Assembly: GCF_014203895.1 (NCBI RefSeq)
Contig: NZ_JACHJY010000006.1
Span: forward strand, 62,001-126,000
Source of the DNA: Streptomyces nymphaeiformis
GTDB taxonomy: Bacteria; Actinomycetota; Actinomycetes; Streptomycetales; Streptomycetaceae
Reading direction: 5' to 3'
Length of the DNA: 64,000 bases
In this document: positions 54,888 through 63,445 of the stretch, piece by piece
Numbering within the stretch: position 1 is the stretch's first letter
How the letters are laid out: every line of letters begins with the position of its first letter
Notes under the pieces: model-generated
What the model was told of the DNA's origin: nothing
Databases searched by the model: none
What the model saw: the letters and a program-made list of their open reading frames with translations, nothing else
Position numbers and translations under genes: made by a program

Positions 54888-56179
54888 GGCGTACGTACCT
54901 CCTGGTCGTCCCCCGTCCAGCCGGGGCCGAGGTGAAGTGTGCCCCAGGCGACGTCGTCGAGCGCGACGAGACGGTCGGCGAGGTCGCGGCGGGGCGGCGC
55001 GGCGAAGTCCCCGGGCACGGTGAGCACGGCGGCGGCGGCGAGATGCCCGTGCCGCAGCCGGTCCTTCACGGCGAGGCCGCGGAGGGTGGCGGAGAGAAAC
55101 CCGGCGGCGAAGGCGTCCCCGGCACCGACGGGGGAGAGGACGGTGACGTGGGGGGCGGGGGTGGGGGTGAGGGTGTCGCGTGGGCGGGGTGCGGGGGTTC
55201 CGGGTGCGGGTGCGGTGGGTGCGGGTGCGGGCTCGCCAAGTGCGGGCACGCCAGGTGCGGGTGCGGGGCCGCTGCGCGGAGCCTTTCCCCACCCCGCCCC
55301 TTCCCGAACCGGGGGCAAGTCCCCAGACCCCCGTACGGCCTCCGGCCGTGTCCTCAAACGCCGGACGGGCTGAACTTCAGCCCCGCCGGCGTTTGAGGCG
55401 CGGGGTCCGGGGCGGAGCCCCGGTTCGGGAAGGGGCGGGGTGGGGAAAGAAGCCGCGCAGCGCTCGAACGCCACCGCACCCTCCGCCCCCCGCTTCACCA
55501 CCAGCACCGCCGGCTCCGCCAACAGCCCCCGGATCGCGGCAGGATCCGCAGCGCCCCACAGCCGCTCCGCCTCATCCGCCCCGACGAACACGACATCGGC
55601 CCGCCGCGCCAGCGAGAGCAGCACCTCGGCCGCACCGCCCTCGCGCCACAGCCCCGGCCGGTGGTTCACGTCGAACGAGACCAGCGGCCGGCCCGGGCGC
55701 GGCGCGGTGAGCTCCCGCACGAGGGCGAGGCAGGACGCGGACAGCGCGGCCGTGATGCCCGTGAGGTGGAGGATCCGCGCGTCGGCGACGGACTCGTACG
55801 GCACGGTCGCGGGCGACATCGCCGAGGCCGCGGATCCGGCCCGGTAGTAGACGACCTCGTGCGCGGACGTCGCCCGGTCCGAGTCGGTGCGGAAGTAGAC
55901 CCCGGTCGGCCGGTCCGGGTCGCGCCCGACGCCGCCGACGTCGACCCCGTACGACGCGATCGTGTCGACGAGGTGGTCGCCGAAGCCGTCGCGGCCGACG
56001 CGGCCGACCCAGCGGACGCGGTGTCCGGCGGCGGCGAGCGCGCACGCGACGTTGGACTCGGCGCCGCCGATCGCGCGGGTGAAGGAGGGGACGTCGGCGA
56101 GGCGGCCCGGCCGGGAGGGCAGGAAGGTCACCATGGACTCACCGAGACAGACGACGTCCGCCCGCCCGCCTCCGCTCAC
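54884..56179 (-). CDS. PfkB-family sugar kinase (2-keto-3-deoxygluconate kinase-like) with in-frame insertion
   Basis: 431 residues, against about 310-330 for the family. Residues 1-240 and 343-431 are a normal PfkB kinase: GGAESNVACALAAAG (motif 1, near 38-52) and VGAGDAFAAGF (motif 2, near 351-361). Residues about 241-342 are foreign: the segment coded by a repeat (about 241-303, with FPTPPLPEPG) plus Ala-Pro repeats to 342. Removing them leaves 329 residues. The reading frame stays open throughout. First gene of the kinase-iclR-ridA operon. Confidence 0.88.
   Translation of the reverse strand: MSGGGRADVVCLGESMVTFLPSRPGRLADVPSFTRAIGGAESNVACALAAAGHRVRWVGRVGRDGFGDHLVDTIASYGVDVGGVGRDPDRPTGVYFRTDSDRATSAHEVVYYRAGSAASAMSPATVPYESVADARILHLTGITAALSASCLALVRELTAPRPGRPLVSFDVNHRPGLWREGGAAEVLLSLARRADVVFVGADEAERLWGAADPAAIRGLLAEPAVLVVKRGAEGAVAFERCAASFPTPPLPEPGLRPGPRASNAGGAEVQPVRRLRTRPEAVRGSGDLPPVREGAGWGKAPRSGPAPAPGVPALGEPAPAPTAPAPGTPAPRPRDTLTPTPAPHVTVLSPVGAGDAFAAGFLSATLRGLAVKDRLRHGHLAAAAVLTVPGDFAAPPRRDLADRLVALDDVAWGTLHLGPGWTGDDQEVRTP
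55270..55463. repeat. Large inverted Streptomyces repeat inside the kinase gene
   Basis: Left arm from GCTGCGCGGAG through TTTCCCCACCCCGCCCC, right arm the inverted GGGGCGGGGTGGGGAAA through CCGCGCAGC. Centre has CTCAAACGCCGG and CCGGCGTTTGAG around a short loop. Resembles, from memory, a dispersed intergenic palindromic repeat common in Streptomyces genomes. Confidence 0.85.
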
Positions 56180-56260
56180 CCTCGACTCCCCGCGACTCGT
56201 AGTGGCTCATACGGGTCCATTGACCCGGCCTCGGCCCGGATGTTAGACAGCTTTGAGCAC

Positions 56261-56282
56261 TGTGCGCAATGAGCGTTGCACA
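56261..56282. promoter_or_regulatory. Candidate IclR operator between divergent transcription units
   Basis: TGTGC and GCACA arms 12 bp apart, with TGCGCAA and TTGCACA differing at one position, 28 bp before the deaminase start. Location between the divergent operons fits an IclR site. Not proven. Confidence 0.45.
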
Positions 56283-56310
56283 TCCCGCAACGCCCCGATG
56301 AGGAGGCCTC

Positions 56311-57576
56311 ATGCCCGACCTGGCGAACGAGCGCGTCGACCACCGCTTCAAGGCCCTGCCCCCGGACGCCGAGGGCCTGACCGTCGGCGAGCTCTCCGCC
56401 CAGCGGCGCAACCTCTTCACCGGCGGCTTCACCACCCCGGTCCTCGCCCTCTCCGCCGAGTCCGTCGAGCACAACCTGCGCCTGCTGGAGACCTACGCCG
56501 AGCGCCACGGCCTCGCCTTCGCCCCGCACGGCAAGACCTCCATGGCCCCGCAGCTCTTCGAGCGCCAGCTGGAGCACGGCGCCTGGGGCATCACCGCCGC
56601 CGTCCCCCACCAGGCCCGCGTCTACCGCGCCCACGGCATCTCCCGGATCTTCCTGGGCAACGAGCTCGTGGACGCCGTCGCCCTGCGCTGGCTCGCCGCC
56701 GAGCTCGACGCCGACCCGGACTTCCGCTTCGTCTGCTACGTCGACTCGGTGCGCGGCGTCGAGCTGATGGACGAGGCCCTGCGCGCGGCCGGTGCGGTCC
56801 GCCCCGTGGACGTGGTCGTCGAGCTGGCGGCCGGCGCCAAGGGACGTACGGGCGTACGGACGGAGGCGGAGTGCGCGGCCGTCGCCGACGCGGTCGCGGC
56901 CACCGCCACCCTGCGCCTCGTCGGCGTCGCCGGCTACGAGGGCACGATGCCCGGCGCCGACGCCGGCTCGGTGCGCGTGTGGCTCGAGCGGCTCGTCGGG
57001 CTCGCGGCCGACTTCGACAAGGCGGGCCGCTTCGACCCGGCGATCGGCGAGATCGTGGTGAGCGCGGGCGGCAGCGAGTGGTTCGACACGGTCGCCGACG
57101 TCTTCGCGGAGATCCCCGGCCTCTCCCTCCCCGTCCTGAAGCTGCTGCGTTCCGGCGCGTACGTCTCGCACGACGACGGCCAGTACCGCGACCGCACCCC
57201 CTTCAACCGGATCCCCGAGGAGGGCGCCCTCCAGCCCGCGTTCCGGCTGTGGTCGCAGGTCGTCTCCCGGCCCACCGACGAGCAGGCCTTCACCAACGCC
57301 GGCAAGCGGGACGCCGCCCACGACCTGCACCTCCCCGAGGCGCAGGTCGTCCGGGACGCCCGCACGGGTGAGATCCGCCCCGCTGCGGGCATCACCGTCA
57401 CGGGCCTCTCCGACCAGCACACCTGGCTGGCCACCGCACCGGGCACGGACCTGGAGGTCGGCGACTGGGTGGGCATGGGCCTGTCCCACCCGTGCACGAT
57501 CTTCGACAAGTGGCAGCTGATCCCCGTCGTCGAGGCGGACGGCACGGTGGTCGACCACATCCGCACCTTCTTCTGA
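56311..57576 (+). CDS. DSD1-like PLP-dependent amino acid deaminase/dehydratase
   Basis: 421 residues of the alanine-racemase-type fold found in D-serine dehydratase and D-threonine aldolase. The PLP Lys is Lys75 in FAPHGKTSMAP; a Zn site is expected from His370 in SDQH and Cys395 in SHPC. In related systems this family removes ammonia from D-amino acids or glucosaminate. D-Glucosaminate as substrate is inference from neighbours. D-aminoacylase-like gene follows 18 bp downstream. Confidence 0.88.
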   Translation: MPDLANERVDHRFKALPPDAEGLTVGELSAQRRNLFTGGFTTPVLALSAESVEHNLRLLETYAERHGLAFAPHGKTSMAPQLFERQLEHGAWGITAAVPHQARVYRAHGISRIFLGNELVDAVALRWLAAELDADPDFRFVCYVDSVRGVELMDEALRAAGAVRPVDVVVELAAGAKGRTGVRTEAECAAVADAVAATATLRLVGVAGYEGTMPGADAGSVRVWLERLVGLAADFDKAGRFDPAIGEIVVSAGGSEWFDTVADVFAEIPGLSLPVLKLLRSGAYVSHDDGQYRDRTPFNRIPEEGALQPAFRLWSQVVSRPTDEQAFTNAGKRDAAHDLHLPEAQVVRDARTGEIRPAAGITVTGLSDQHTWLATAPGTDLEVGDWVGMGLSHPCTIFDKWQLIPVVEADGTVVDHIRTFF

Positions 57577-57594
57577 AGAACGAGGGGCAGGGGC

Positions 57595-59169
57595 ATGGAT
57601 CTCGTCTTCCGCGACGCGGACGTCGTCGACGGCAGCGGCGGCGACTCCTACCGGGCCGACGTCGGGGTCGAGGGCGGCCGGATCGTCTCGATCGTCAAGG
57701 AGGCCGCGGCGGCCGGCTGCCAGCGCCCCACCGCCCGCCGCGTCCTGGACGCCGAGGGCCTCGTCCTCTCCCCCGGCTTCATCGACATGCACGCCCACAG
57801 CGACCTCGCGCTGCTCCGCGACCCGGACCACAGCGCGAAGGCCGCGCAGGGCGTGACCCTCGAAGTCCTGGGCCAGGACGGACTGTCGTACGCCCCCGTC
57901 GACGACCGCACGCTCGCCGAGGTCCGCCGGGCGATCACCGGCTGGAACGGCGACGGCTCCGACATCGACCTCGACTGGCGCACGGTCGGCGAGTACCTGG
58001 ACCGCCTGGACCGGGGCATCGCGGTGAACGCCGCGTACCTCGTCCCCCAGGGCACGGTCCGGATGTACGCGATGGGCTGGGAGGACCGGTCGGCGACGGA
58101 GGGCGAGCTGAACCGCATGCGGCAGCTGGTCGCCGAGGGCCTGGAACAGGGCGCGGTCGGCATGTCGTCCGGCCTCACCTACACGCCCGGGATGTACGCG
58201 CCGGACGCCGAGCTCACCGAGCTGTGCCGGGTGGTGGCGGAGTACGGCGGCTACTACTGCCCGCACCACCGCTCGTACGGCGCGGGGGCGCTCCGCGCGT
58301 ACCAGGAGATGGTGACGCTCACCCGGGAGGCGGGCTGCGCCCTCCACCTGGCCCACGCCACCATGAACTTCGGCGTGAACGAGGGCAGGGCCCCGGAGCT
58401 CCTCGCCCTCCTCGACGAGGCCCTCGCCGCGGGCGCCGACATCAGCCTCGACACGTACCCGTACACCCCGGGCAGCACGACCCTGCTCGCGCTGCTCCCG
58501 AGCTGGGCGGGCGAAGGCGGCCCGGACGCGACGCTGGACCGCCTCCGCGACCCCGCCACGGCGGAGCGGATCAGGCACCACCTGGAGGACCTCGGCTCGG
58601 ACGGCTGCCACGGGGTGCCGGTCGACTGGGGGACGATCGAGATCGCGGGCGTCACGAACCCGGTCCTGACGGGTCGGGTGGGCAGCCGCGTGCCCGACTG
58701 GCCCACGGCCCGCCGCCTCCTCCTGGAGGACCGCCTGGGCACGACGATCCTCCAGCACGTGGGCCACGAGGAGAACGTCCGCACGATCATGCGCCACCGG
58801 GTGCACACGGGCGGCTCGGACGGCATCCTCCACGGCCTCAAGCCGCACCCGCGCGCGTACGGCACGTTCCCGGAGTACCTGGGCCGGTACGTACGCGACC
58901 TCGGCGTCCTCACCCTGGAGGAGTGCGTCGCCCACCTCACCTCCCGCCCGGCGGCCCGCCTCCGCCTCCCGGACCGCGGCCTGGTGAAGGAGGGCTACGC
59001 GGCGGACCTGGTCCTCTTCGACCCGAAGACGATCGCGTCGGGCGCGACGTACGAGAACCCCCGCACCCTCCCGGTGGGCATCCCCCACGTCCTGATCGAC
59101 GGCAGGTTCGTCATGGAGGACGGCAGGAGGACGGACGTCCTGGCGGGAAGATCGATCCGCCGGTCATGA
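57595..59169 (+). CDS. N-acyl-D-amino-acid deacylase-like amidohydrolase
   Basis: 524 residues. Amidohydrolase with the metal-binding HAH (His66, His68), GMSSGLTYTPGMYA, CPHHRSYG, ALHLAHATMNF and HTGGSDGIL, all in the D-aminoacylase group. Releases the N-acyl group from D-amino acids; could equally deacetylate N-acetyl-glucosaminate. Co-transcribed with the upstream deaminase. Confidence 0.92.
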   Translation: MDLVFRDADVVDGSGGDSYRADVGVEGGRIVSIVKEAAAAGCQRPTARRVLDAEGLVLSPGFIDMHAHSDLALLRDPDHSAKAAQGVTLEVLGQDGLSYAPVDDRTLAEVRRAITGWNGDGSDIDLDWRTVGEYLDRLDRGIAVNAAYLVPQGTVRMYAMGWEDRSATEGELNRMRQLVAEGLEQGAVGMSSGLTYTPGMYAPDAELTELCRVVAEYGGYYCPHHRSYGAGALRAYQEMVTLTREAGCALHLAHATMNFGVNEGRAPELLALLDEALAAGADISLDTYPYTPGSTTLLALLPSWAGEGGPDATLDRLRDPATAERIRHHLEDLGSDGCHGVPVDWGTIEIAGVTNPVLTGRVGSRVPDWPTARRLLLEDRLGTTILQHVGHEENVRTIMRHRVHTGGSDGILHGLKPHPRAYGTFPEYLGRYVRDLGVLTLEECVAHLTSRPAARLRLPDRGLVKEGYAADLVLFDPKTIASGATYENPRTLPVGIPHVLIDGRFVMEDGRRTDVLAGRSIRRS

Positions 59170-59197
59170 CGAGGTGCGGGCAATCGTTCCGCAGGGC

Positions 59198-59250
59198 GAG
59201 GGGGGTCCCCCCTGCTCGAGCGAAGCCGAGAGCTTGGGGGAGGGTGGGCA
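59198..59250. repeat. Dispersed Streptomyces repeat with imperfect hairpin
   Basis: GGGGTCCCCCCTGCTCGAGC followed by GAAGCCGAGAGCTTGGGGGA. From memory this exact kind of element is abundant between genes in Streptomyces. It lies between converging genes and is followed by a small GGCGCC hairpin (59260-59277), so it may end transcription. Confidence 0.75.
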
Positions 59251-59284
59251 CACCGGAACGGCGCCCCCTGCGGCGCCCGAGCCC

Positions 59285-60694
59285 CTACCGCCCCGCACCC
59301 ACCAGTGCGGCACCCTCCACGGTGCCGCCCGCCCACGGCTCCCGCCGCACCCACAAGAGGCCCAGCACCAGGACCAGGCCGGCGAGGACGAAGCCGTACC
59401 AAGGCGTGTGACCGGAGGGCTGCGTCTCGTACACCAGCGCCGCCGACACCACCGCCAGCACCTGCCCCGCCCGGCTCCGCCAGGCCACCGCCGCGACGAC
59501 GACCGTCCCCCACAGCAGGTACCACGGCTGGACCATCGGCGACAGCACCACGAGCGCCACCAGCGACAGCCCCAGCCCGAGCACGGGATCGATCCGCCCT
59601 CGGTACGCACGCCACGCGAGGCCCGCGATGACCGCAAGGGAAACGGCCAGACCCAGCTTCTGGAAGACGCCCCTGACCGGGTCCGGCTCACCGGTGAGGA
59701 GCACCCCGAGACCGAGCCCGAGGTCGCTCGTCAGCGACAGCGGCGTATGGATGGCCCCGGCCACGCCCTGCGTCCGCAGCCAGCCGAAGCCCGTCCCGGC
59801 CAGTGCCGACGCCCCCGCCGCCACCGCCCCCGCGACGGCCCCCGGCAGGACCAGCCCCTTCAGCAGCCCCCGCACGCCACCCCCGCGCGCGATCATCACC
59901 CCGATGAACAGCAGCGCCACCGCCGCCGGGGACTTCACCATCATCGCGAGGCCCACGAGGACGGAGCCGAGCACCCATCGCCCGCGCGTGGCGAGGAGGA
60001 CGCCGCCGAGCATGAGACCGATCATCAGCCCGTCGTTGTGCATGCCGCCGACGACGTGGACGAGGAGCAGCGGGTTGAGCGCGGCCAGCCACAGGCCCCC
60101 CTCGCCGCCGCCGAGGCCGCGGACCGCCCACACGATCAGGGCGAGCGCGGCGAGGGCGACGAGCCGCAGGCCGAGGACGGAGGGCACGATCGCCCCGCCG
60201 GTCGCCTTCACGACCGCCGCGGCGAGGAGCAGGAAGGCGGGCCCGTACGGGGCGGGCGTGTGGGTCCAGTTGCCGCCGACGCTCGCCGCCGCGTCGGCCC
60301 CGGGATCGCCGGGGCCGAGGACGGAGGGTCCGGCCCCGTACACGTCGTGGCCCGACAGGACCATCCCGCCCTGGGCGATGTAGCTGTAGACGTCGGCGCT
60401 GTGCAGCGGCGGCGCGAGGAGCAGCGGTGCGGTCCAGCAGGCGAGGGTCGTGAGGACCCCGTCGCGCAGACCGCGGGCGAGGAGGACGCCGTAACGCCAC
60501 CAGGCGGCGACGAGCAGGCTCAGACCGAGGTACGCGAGGACCGCGCCGGCGACGGTGAGCGCGGAGCCGCGCGGCTGCCACAGCGGCCCGCCGCCGAGGA
60601 CCGGCAGGGTGCCGGCCGCGTACCCGCCGACGGAGACGGCGAGCGACCCGCCCGCACCCAGCCACCGGCATCCGGAAGCACTGAAAACCCACAT
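59285..60694 (-). CDS. mptB: Polyprenol-phosphomannose-dependent alpha-1,6-mannosyltransferase-like membrane protein
   Basis: 469 residues with about 12 helices, GT-C fold. HSADVYSYIAQGGMVLSGHDVY, HTPAPYGPAFLLLAAAVV and LLVHVVGGMHNDGLMIG are MptB-like motifs. MptB adds alpha-1,6 mannose in lipomannan-type glycolipids of mycobacteria; the Streptomyces product is not known. Confidence 0.85.
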   Translation of the reverse strand: MWVFSASGCRWLGAGGSLAVSVGGYAAGTLPVLGGGPLWQPRGSALTVAGAVLAYLGLSLLVAAWWRYGVLLARGLRDGVLTTLACWTAPLLLAPPLHSADVYSYIAQGGMVLSGHDVYGAGPSVLGPGDPGADAAASVGGNWTHTPAPYGPAFLLLAAAVVKATGGAIVPSVLGLRLVALAALALIVWAVRGLGGGEGGLWLAALNPLLLVHVVGGMHNDGLMIGLMLGGVLLATRGRWVLGSVLVGLAMMVKSPAAVALLFIGVMIARGGGVRGLLKGLVLPGAVAGAVAAGASALAGTGFGWLRTQGVAGAIHTPLSLTSDLGLGLGVLLTGEPDPVRGVFQKLGLAVSLAVIAGLAWRAYRGRIDPVLGLGLSLVALVVLSPMVQPWYLLWGTVVVAAVAWRSRAGQVLAVVSAALVYETQPSGHTPWYGFVLAGLVLVLGLLWVRREPWAGGTVEGAALVGAGR

Positions 60695-60737
60695 GACGGG
60701 CCAACCTATCCCGACCCCGGATCCTCCCCCGCCCGAG

Positions 60738-61196
60738 CTACCGCGGGCGCCGGCCCGAGCCCCGTCCCTTCCCCGGCTTCACCGGCCGGGTGTCGTCCGG
60801 GGTGGTGGCGGTCGGCGCGGCCGGCGACGTGGCGTCCGGGGCGGTGGTCGCGGCCCCGGACGGGGCAGTGGTCGCCGTGGTCTTCACGGCGGGCGCGGTC
60901 GTGCCCGTGCGGCCGGGCACGGACGTGGCGCCGCCGCCCGGGGAGCCGGAGGTCCCCGACGGGTCGGCGGACGGGTCGGACTGGATCAGCGCGGGCGGCC
61001 CGTCCGCCCCGTCGTCGGCGGGGGACCGGGTGCCGCCGCTCTTGCCGAGGCCCCCGGCGAGCAGCGCGCCCGCGAGCCCGAGGACGGTGACGCCGCCTCC
61101 CGCGAGCAGCCAGACCGCACCGCGGCCCCGGCGTGCGGAGGCATGGCGGCGGCGGGCGCGCCGGGGTCCGGCGGCTCCGGGGTCGTGGTGGCTCAT
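60738..61196 (-). CDS. Membrane-anchored Thr/Pro/Ala-rich protein
   Basis: 152 residues: Arg-rich cytosolic start, one membrane helix (AVWLLAGGGVTVLGLAGALL) and a disordered Ser/Thr/Pro-rich extracellular tail ending in a basic cluster. The tail could be mannosylated, which would suit the MptB-like and other mannosyltransferases nearby (inference). No family. Confidence 0.72.
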   Translation of the reverse strand: MSHHDPGAAGPRRARRRHASARRGRGAVWLLAGGGVTVLGLAGALLAGGLGKSGGTRSPADDGADGPPALIQSDPSADPSGTSGSPGGGATSVPGRTGTTAPAVKTTATTAPSGAATTAPDATSPAAPTATTPDDTRPVKPGKGRGSGRRPR

Positions 61197-61346
61197 GGCC
61201 CGGATTGTAGGGAGCCCGGCACCGCGGATGCGATCCGGGTCACAGTCACCGCGCAGCCCACGCGCGGCCCCACCCCCACCACCCCGACTGTCCGACGTGT
61301 CCCAAAACACTCGGCGTCCCGGCCGCCCCCGCCGTAAGCTCTCGTC

Positions 61347-62558
61347 ATGCAGGTGATCCAGTCCACGAAGCTCGCCAACGTCTGTTACGAAATCCGGGGT
61401 CCGGTGCTCGAAGAGGCGATGCGGCTTGAGGCCGCGGGTCATCGCATCCTCAAGCTGAACACGGGCAATCCGGCCGCCTTCGGCTTCGAGTGTCCGCCCG
61501 CCATCCTCGAGGACGTGCTCCGCAACCTCTCCGAGGCGCACGGCTACGGCGACGCGAAGGGGCTGCTCTCGGCCCGCCGCGCGATCATGAGCCACTACGA
61601 GACCAAGGGCATCCCGCTCTCCGTCGAGGACATCTACCTCGGCAACGGCGTCTCCGAGCTGATCCAGATGGCGATGCAGGCGCTGCTCGACGACGGCGAC
61701 GAGGTCCTCGTCCCGGCCCCGGACTATCCGCTGTGGACCGCCTCGGTGTCGCTCGCGGGCGGTACGGCCGTGCACTACCGCTGCGACGAGCAGGCGGACT
61801 GGATGCCGGACCTCGCGGACATCGAGCGGAAGATCACCGACCGCACCAAGGCGATCGTGATCATCAACCCGAACAATCCGACGGGTGCCGTCTACGACGA
61901 CGAGATGCTCCGCTCGCTGACGGAGATCGCCCGGCGGCACGACCTGGTCGTCTGCTCGGACGAGATCTACGACAAGATCCTCTACGACGGCACCACGCAC
62001 ACCCCGACCGCGGCGATCGCCCCCGACCTGCTCTGCCTCACCTTCAACGGGATGAGCAAGAACTACCGGGTGGCCGGTTTCCGCTCCGGCTGGCTCGCGG
62101 TCTGCGGTCCGAAGCACCACGCGTCCTCGTACATCGAGGGCCTCACGATCCTCGCCAACATGCGCCTCTGCGCGAACATGCCGGCGCAGCACGCGGTGGC
62201 CGCCGCGCTCCAGGGCCGGCAGTCGATCGAGGACCTGGTGCTGCCGGGCGGGCGGCTCCTGGAGCAGCGGGACACGGCGTACGAGCTGCTCACGCAGATC
62301 CCGGGCGTGACGTGCGTGAAGCCGAAGGGCGCGCTGTACCTCTTCCCGCGCCTCGACCCGAACGTCTACAAGATCAAGGACGACCGGCAGATGGTCCTGG
62401 ACCTGCTGCGGGCCGAGAAGATCATGGTCGTGCACGGGACGGGCTTCAACTGGCACGAGCCCGACCACTTCCGGATCGTCACGCTGCCGACGGCCGCGGA
62501 CCTGGCGGACGCGGTGACGCGGATCGGCCGCTTCCTGGACGGCTACAGCCAGCCCTGA
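61347..62558 (+). CDS. Class I/II aminotransferase (AlaA/AlaT-like)
   Basis: 403 residues. PLP Lys lies in FNGMSKNYRVAGFRSGW, with NPNNPTGAVYDDE and LDTNP-like LKLNTGNPAAFGF at the N-terminus, as in glutamate-pyruvate aminotransferases. Probably makes alanine from pyruvate and glutamate. ATG at 61347 follows GTAAGCTCTCGTC without a strong ribosome-binding site. Confidence 0.92.
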   Translation: MQVIQSTKLANVCYEIRGPVLEEAMRLEAAGHRILKLNTGNPAAFGFECPPAILEDVLRNLSEAHGYGDAKGLLSARRAIMSHYETKGIPLSVEDIYLGNGVSELIQMAMQALLDDGDEVLVPAPDYPLWTASVSLAGGTAVHYRCDEQADWMPDLADIERKITDRTKAIVIINPNNPTGAVYDDEMLRSLTEIARRHDLVVCSDEIYDKILYDGTTHTPTAAIAPDLLCLTFNGMSKNYRVAGFRSGWLAVCGPKHHASSYIEGLTILANMRLCANMPAQHAVAAALQGRQSIEDLVLPGGRLLEQRDTAYELLTQIPGVTCVKPKGALYLFPRLDPNVYKIKDDRQMVLDLLRAEKIMVVHGTGFNWHEPDHFRIVTLPTAADLADAVTRIGRFLDGYSQP

Positions 62559-62604
62559 GTTGGGGCCGTCCGACCCGGTTCCAGAGTCCGGACATCGCGC
62601 AACT

Positions 62605-62619
62605 TTAGATTGAATCTAA
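62605..62619. promoter_or_regulatory. 15-bp palindrome TTAGATTGAATCTAA
   Basis: 7-bp arms around one G, immediately upstream of TAGGAT (62622-62627), a good -10 box. Very AT-rich for this genome. Typical of a MarR-type repressor site; the regulator is unknown. Confidence 0.65.
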
Positions 62620-62623
62620 GCTA

Positions 62624-62656
62624 GGATGGCCTTCTGAGCACCTCAGGAGGCCATCC
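62624..62656 (+). promoter_or_regulatory. Hairpin sequestering the ribosome-binding site
   Basis: GGATGGCCTTCTGAG (62624-62638) pairs with CTCAGGAGGCCATCC (62642-62656) over 15 bp with one G-U pair and a CAC loop. The AGGAGG Shine-Dalgarno (62645-62650) lies in the 3' arm and ends 8 nt before the ATG. If transcription starts inside the 5' arm (about 62634), the stem would be shorter. Confidence 0.7.
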
Positions 62657-62658
62657 CC

Positions 62659-63051
62659 ATGTACGAACCGATCCGCACGAAGTCGGTCCACCGGATGGCC
62701 GACGACGCCCAGGACGCGTACCCGCACCGTTCCCGCGAGGAGGAGCTGGACATCCAGCTCGCCGGACACCTCGCCGCCCTGCTCGCCGTCACCGACGAGC
62801 TGGGCGACACGGAGGCGGGCGAGCTCATCGCCCGGCAGGTGGCGCGGCTGCGCGGCGCTCCGCCCGCGCGGCACGCCGGACTGAGCCGCGCGTCCGCGCA
62901 GGACCTGCACCGCAGGGCGCACGCCCTCGCGGGCCGCGCACTGGTCGTCGCCGCCTCCCGGGCCGACACGGCCGCCGCGATCCTCGCCGCCGGGCGCATG
63001 GACGCGCACACCGCGGCGCTGGCCGGGGACACCCTGGTCACCGCCCCCTGA
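62659..63051 (+). CDS. Small helical protein of unknown function
   Basis: 130 residues, mostly alpha-helical, rich in Ala, Asp and His (LAGHLAALLAVTDELGDTEA and DLHRRAHALAGRALVVAAS). No signal peptide or recognised domain. The gene has a strong AGGAGG in a hairpin and a palindrome upstream, suggesting tight control at two levels. Followed by a 14-bp hairpin. Confidence 0.75.
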   Translation: MYEPIRTKSVHRMADDAQDAYPHRSREEELDIQLAGHLAALLAVTDELGDTEAGELIARQVARLRGAPPARHAGLSRASAQDLHRRAHALAGRALVVAASRADTAAAILAAGRMDAHTAALAGDTLVTAP

Positions 63052-63055
63052 CGGC

Positions 63056-63089
63056 CCCGGTCCGCGTGGCACGAACCACGCGGACCGGG
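63056..63089. terminator. Terminator hairpin
   Basis: Perfect 14-bp stem (63056-63069 with 63076-63089) and 6-nt loop, 5 bp after the gene. Confidence 0.88.
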
Positions 63090-63133
63090 CGCCACCCACC
63101 CGGCACACCCGACGGGACACCGCCCGGAGCGCC

Positions 63134-63445
63134 TCACGGGCCGGCGGTCGCCACCGGTTCCGCCGACCGGAACTCGGCGTCGTGGACGACGCACCGCGGC
63201 ACGCCCCCCGCGTACGCCCTCGCGCCCACGGCCTTCGTCCGGCCGATCGCCCCGACCGCGAGGCCCCCGCCGGTCCCGACCCCCCGGTCGACGGCCTCCT
63301 CCCGCTCGTCCTGGAACTCCACCGTCACCGTGTAGGCGCCCTCGCGGGCCGCCCGGCCGGTGACCGACAGTTCGGCCACCGGCCGCCCCGTGGCCGGGTC
63401 GAGGGCGCACCGCGCCACCGTCACGTCGTCGGACGGGAACCGCAT
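63134..63445 (-). CDS. Soluble C-terminal part of a probable split membrane protein
   Basis: 103 residues from ATG 63445: MRFPSDDVTVARCALDPATG and VTVEFQDEREEAVDRGVG, a beta-sandwich-like domain (FxLYD-type appearance). The fragment begins 25 bp inside the upstream membrane-segment frame, so both look like two halves of one gene separated by a frameshift. It has its own plausible ribosome-binding site and could also be an independent gene. Confidence 0.6.
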   Translation of the reverse strand: MRFPSDDVTVARCALDPATGRPVAELSVTGRAAREGAYTVTVEFQDEREEAVDRGVGTGGGLAVGAIGRTKAVGARAYAGGVPRCVVHDAEFRSAEPVATAGP

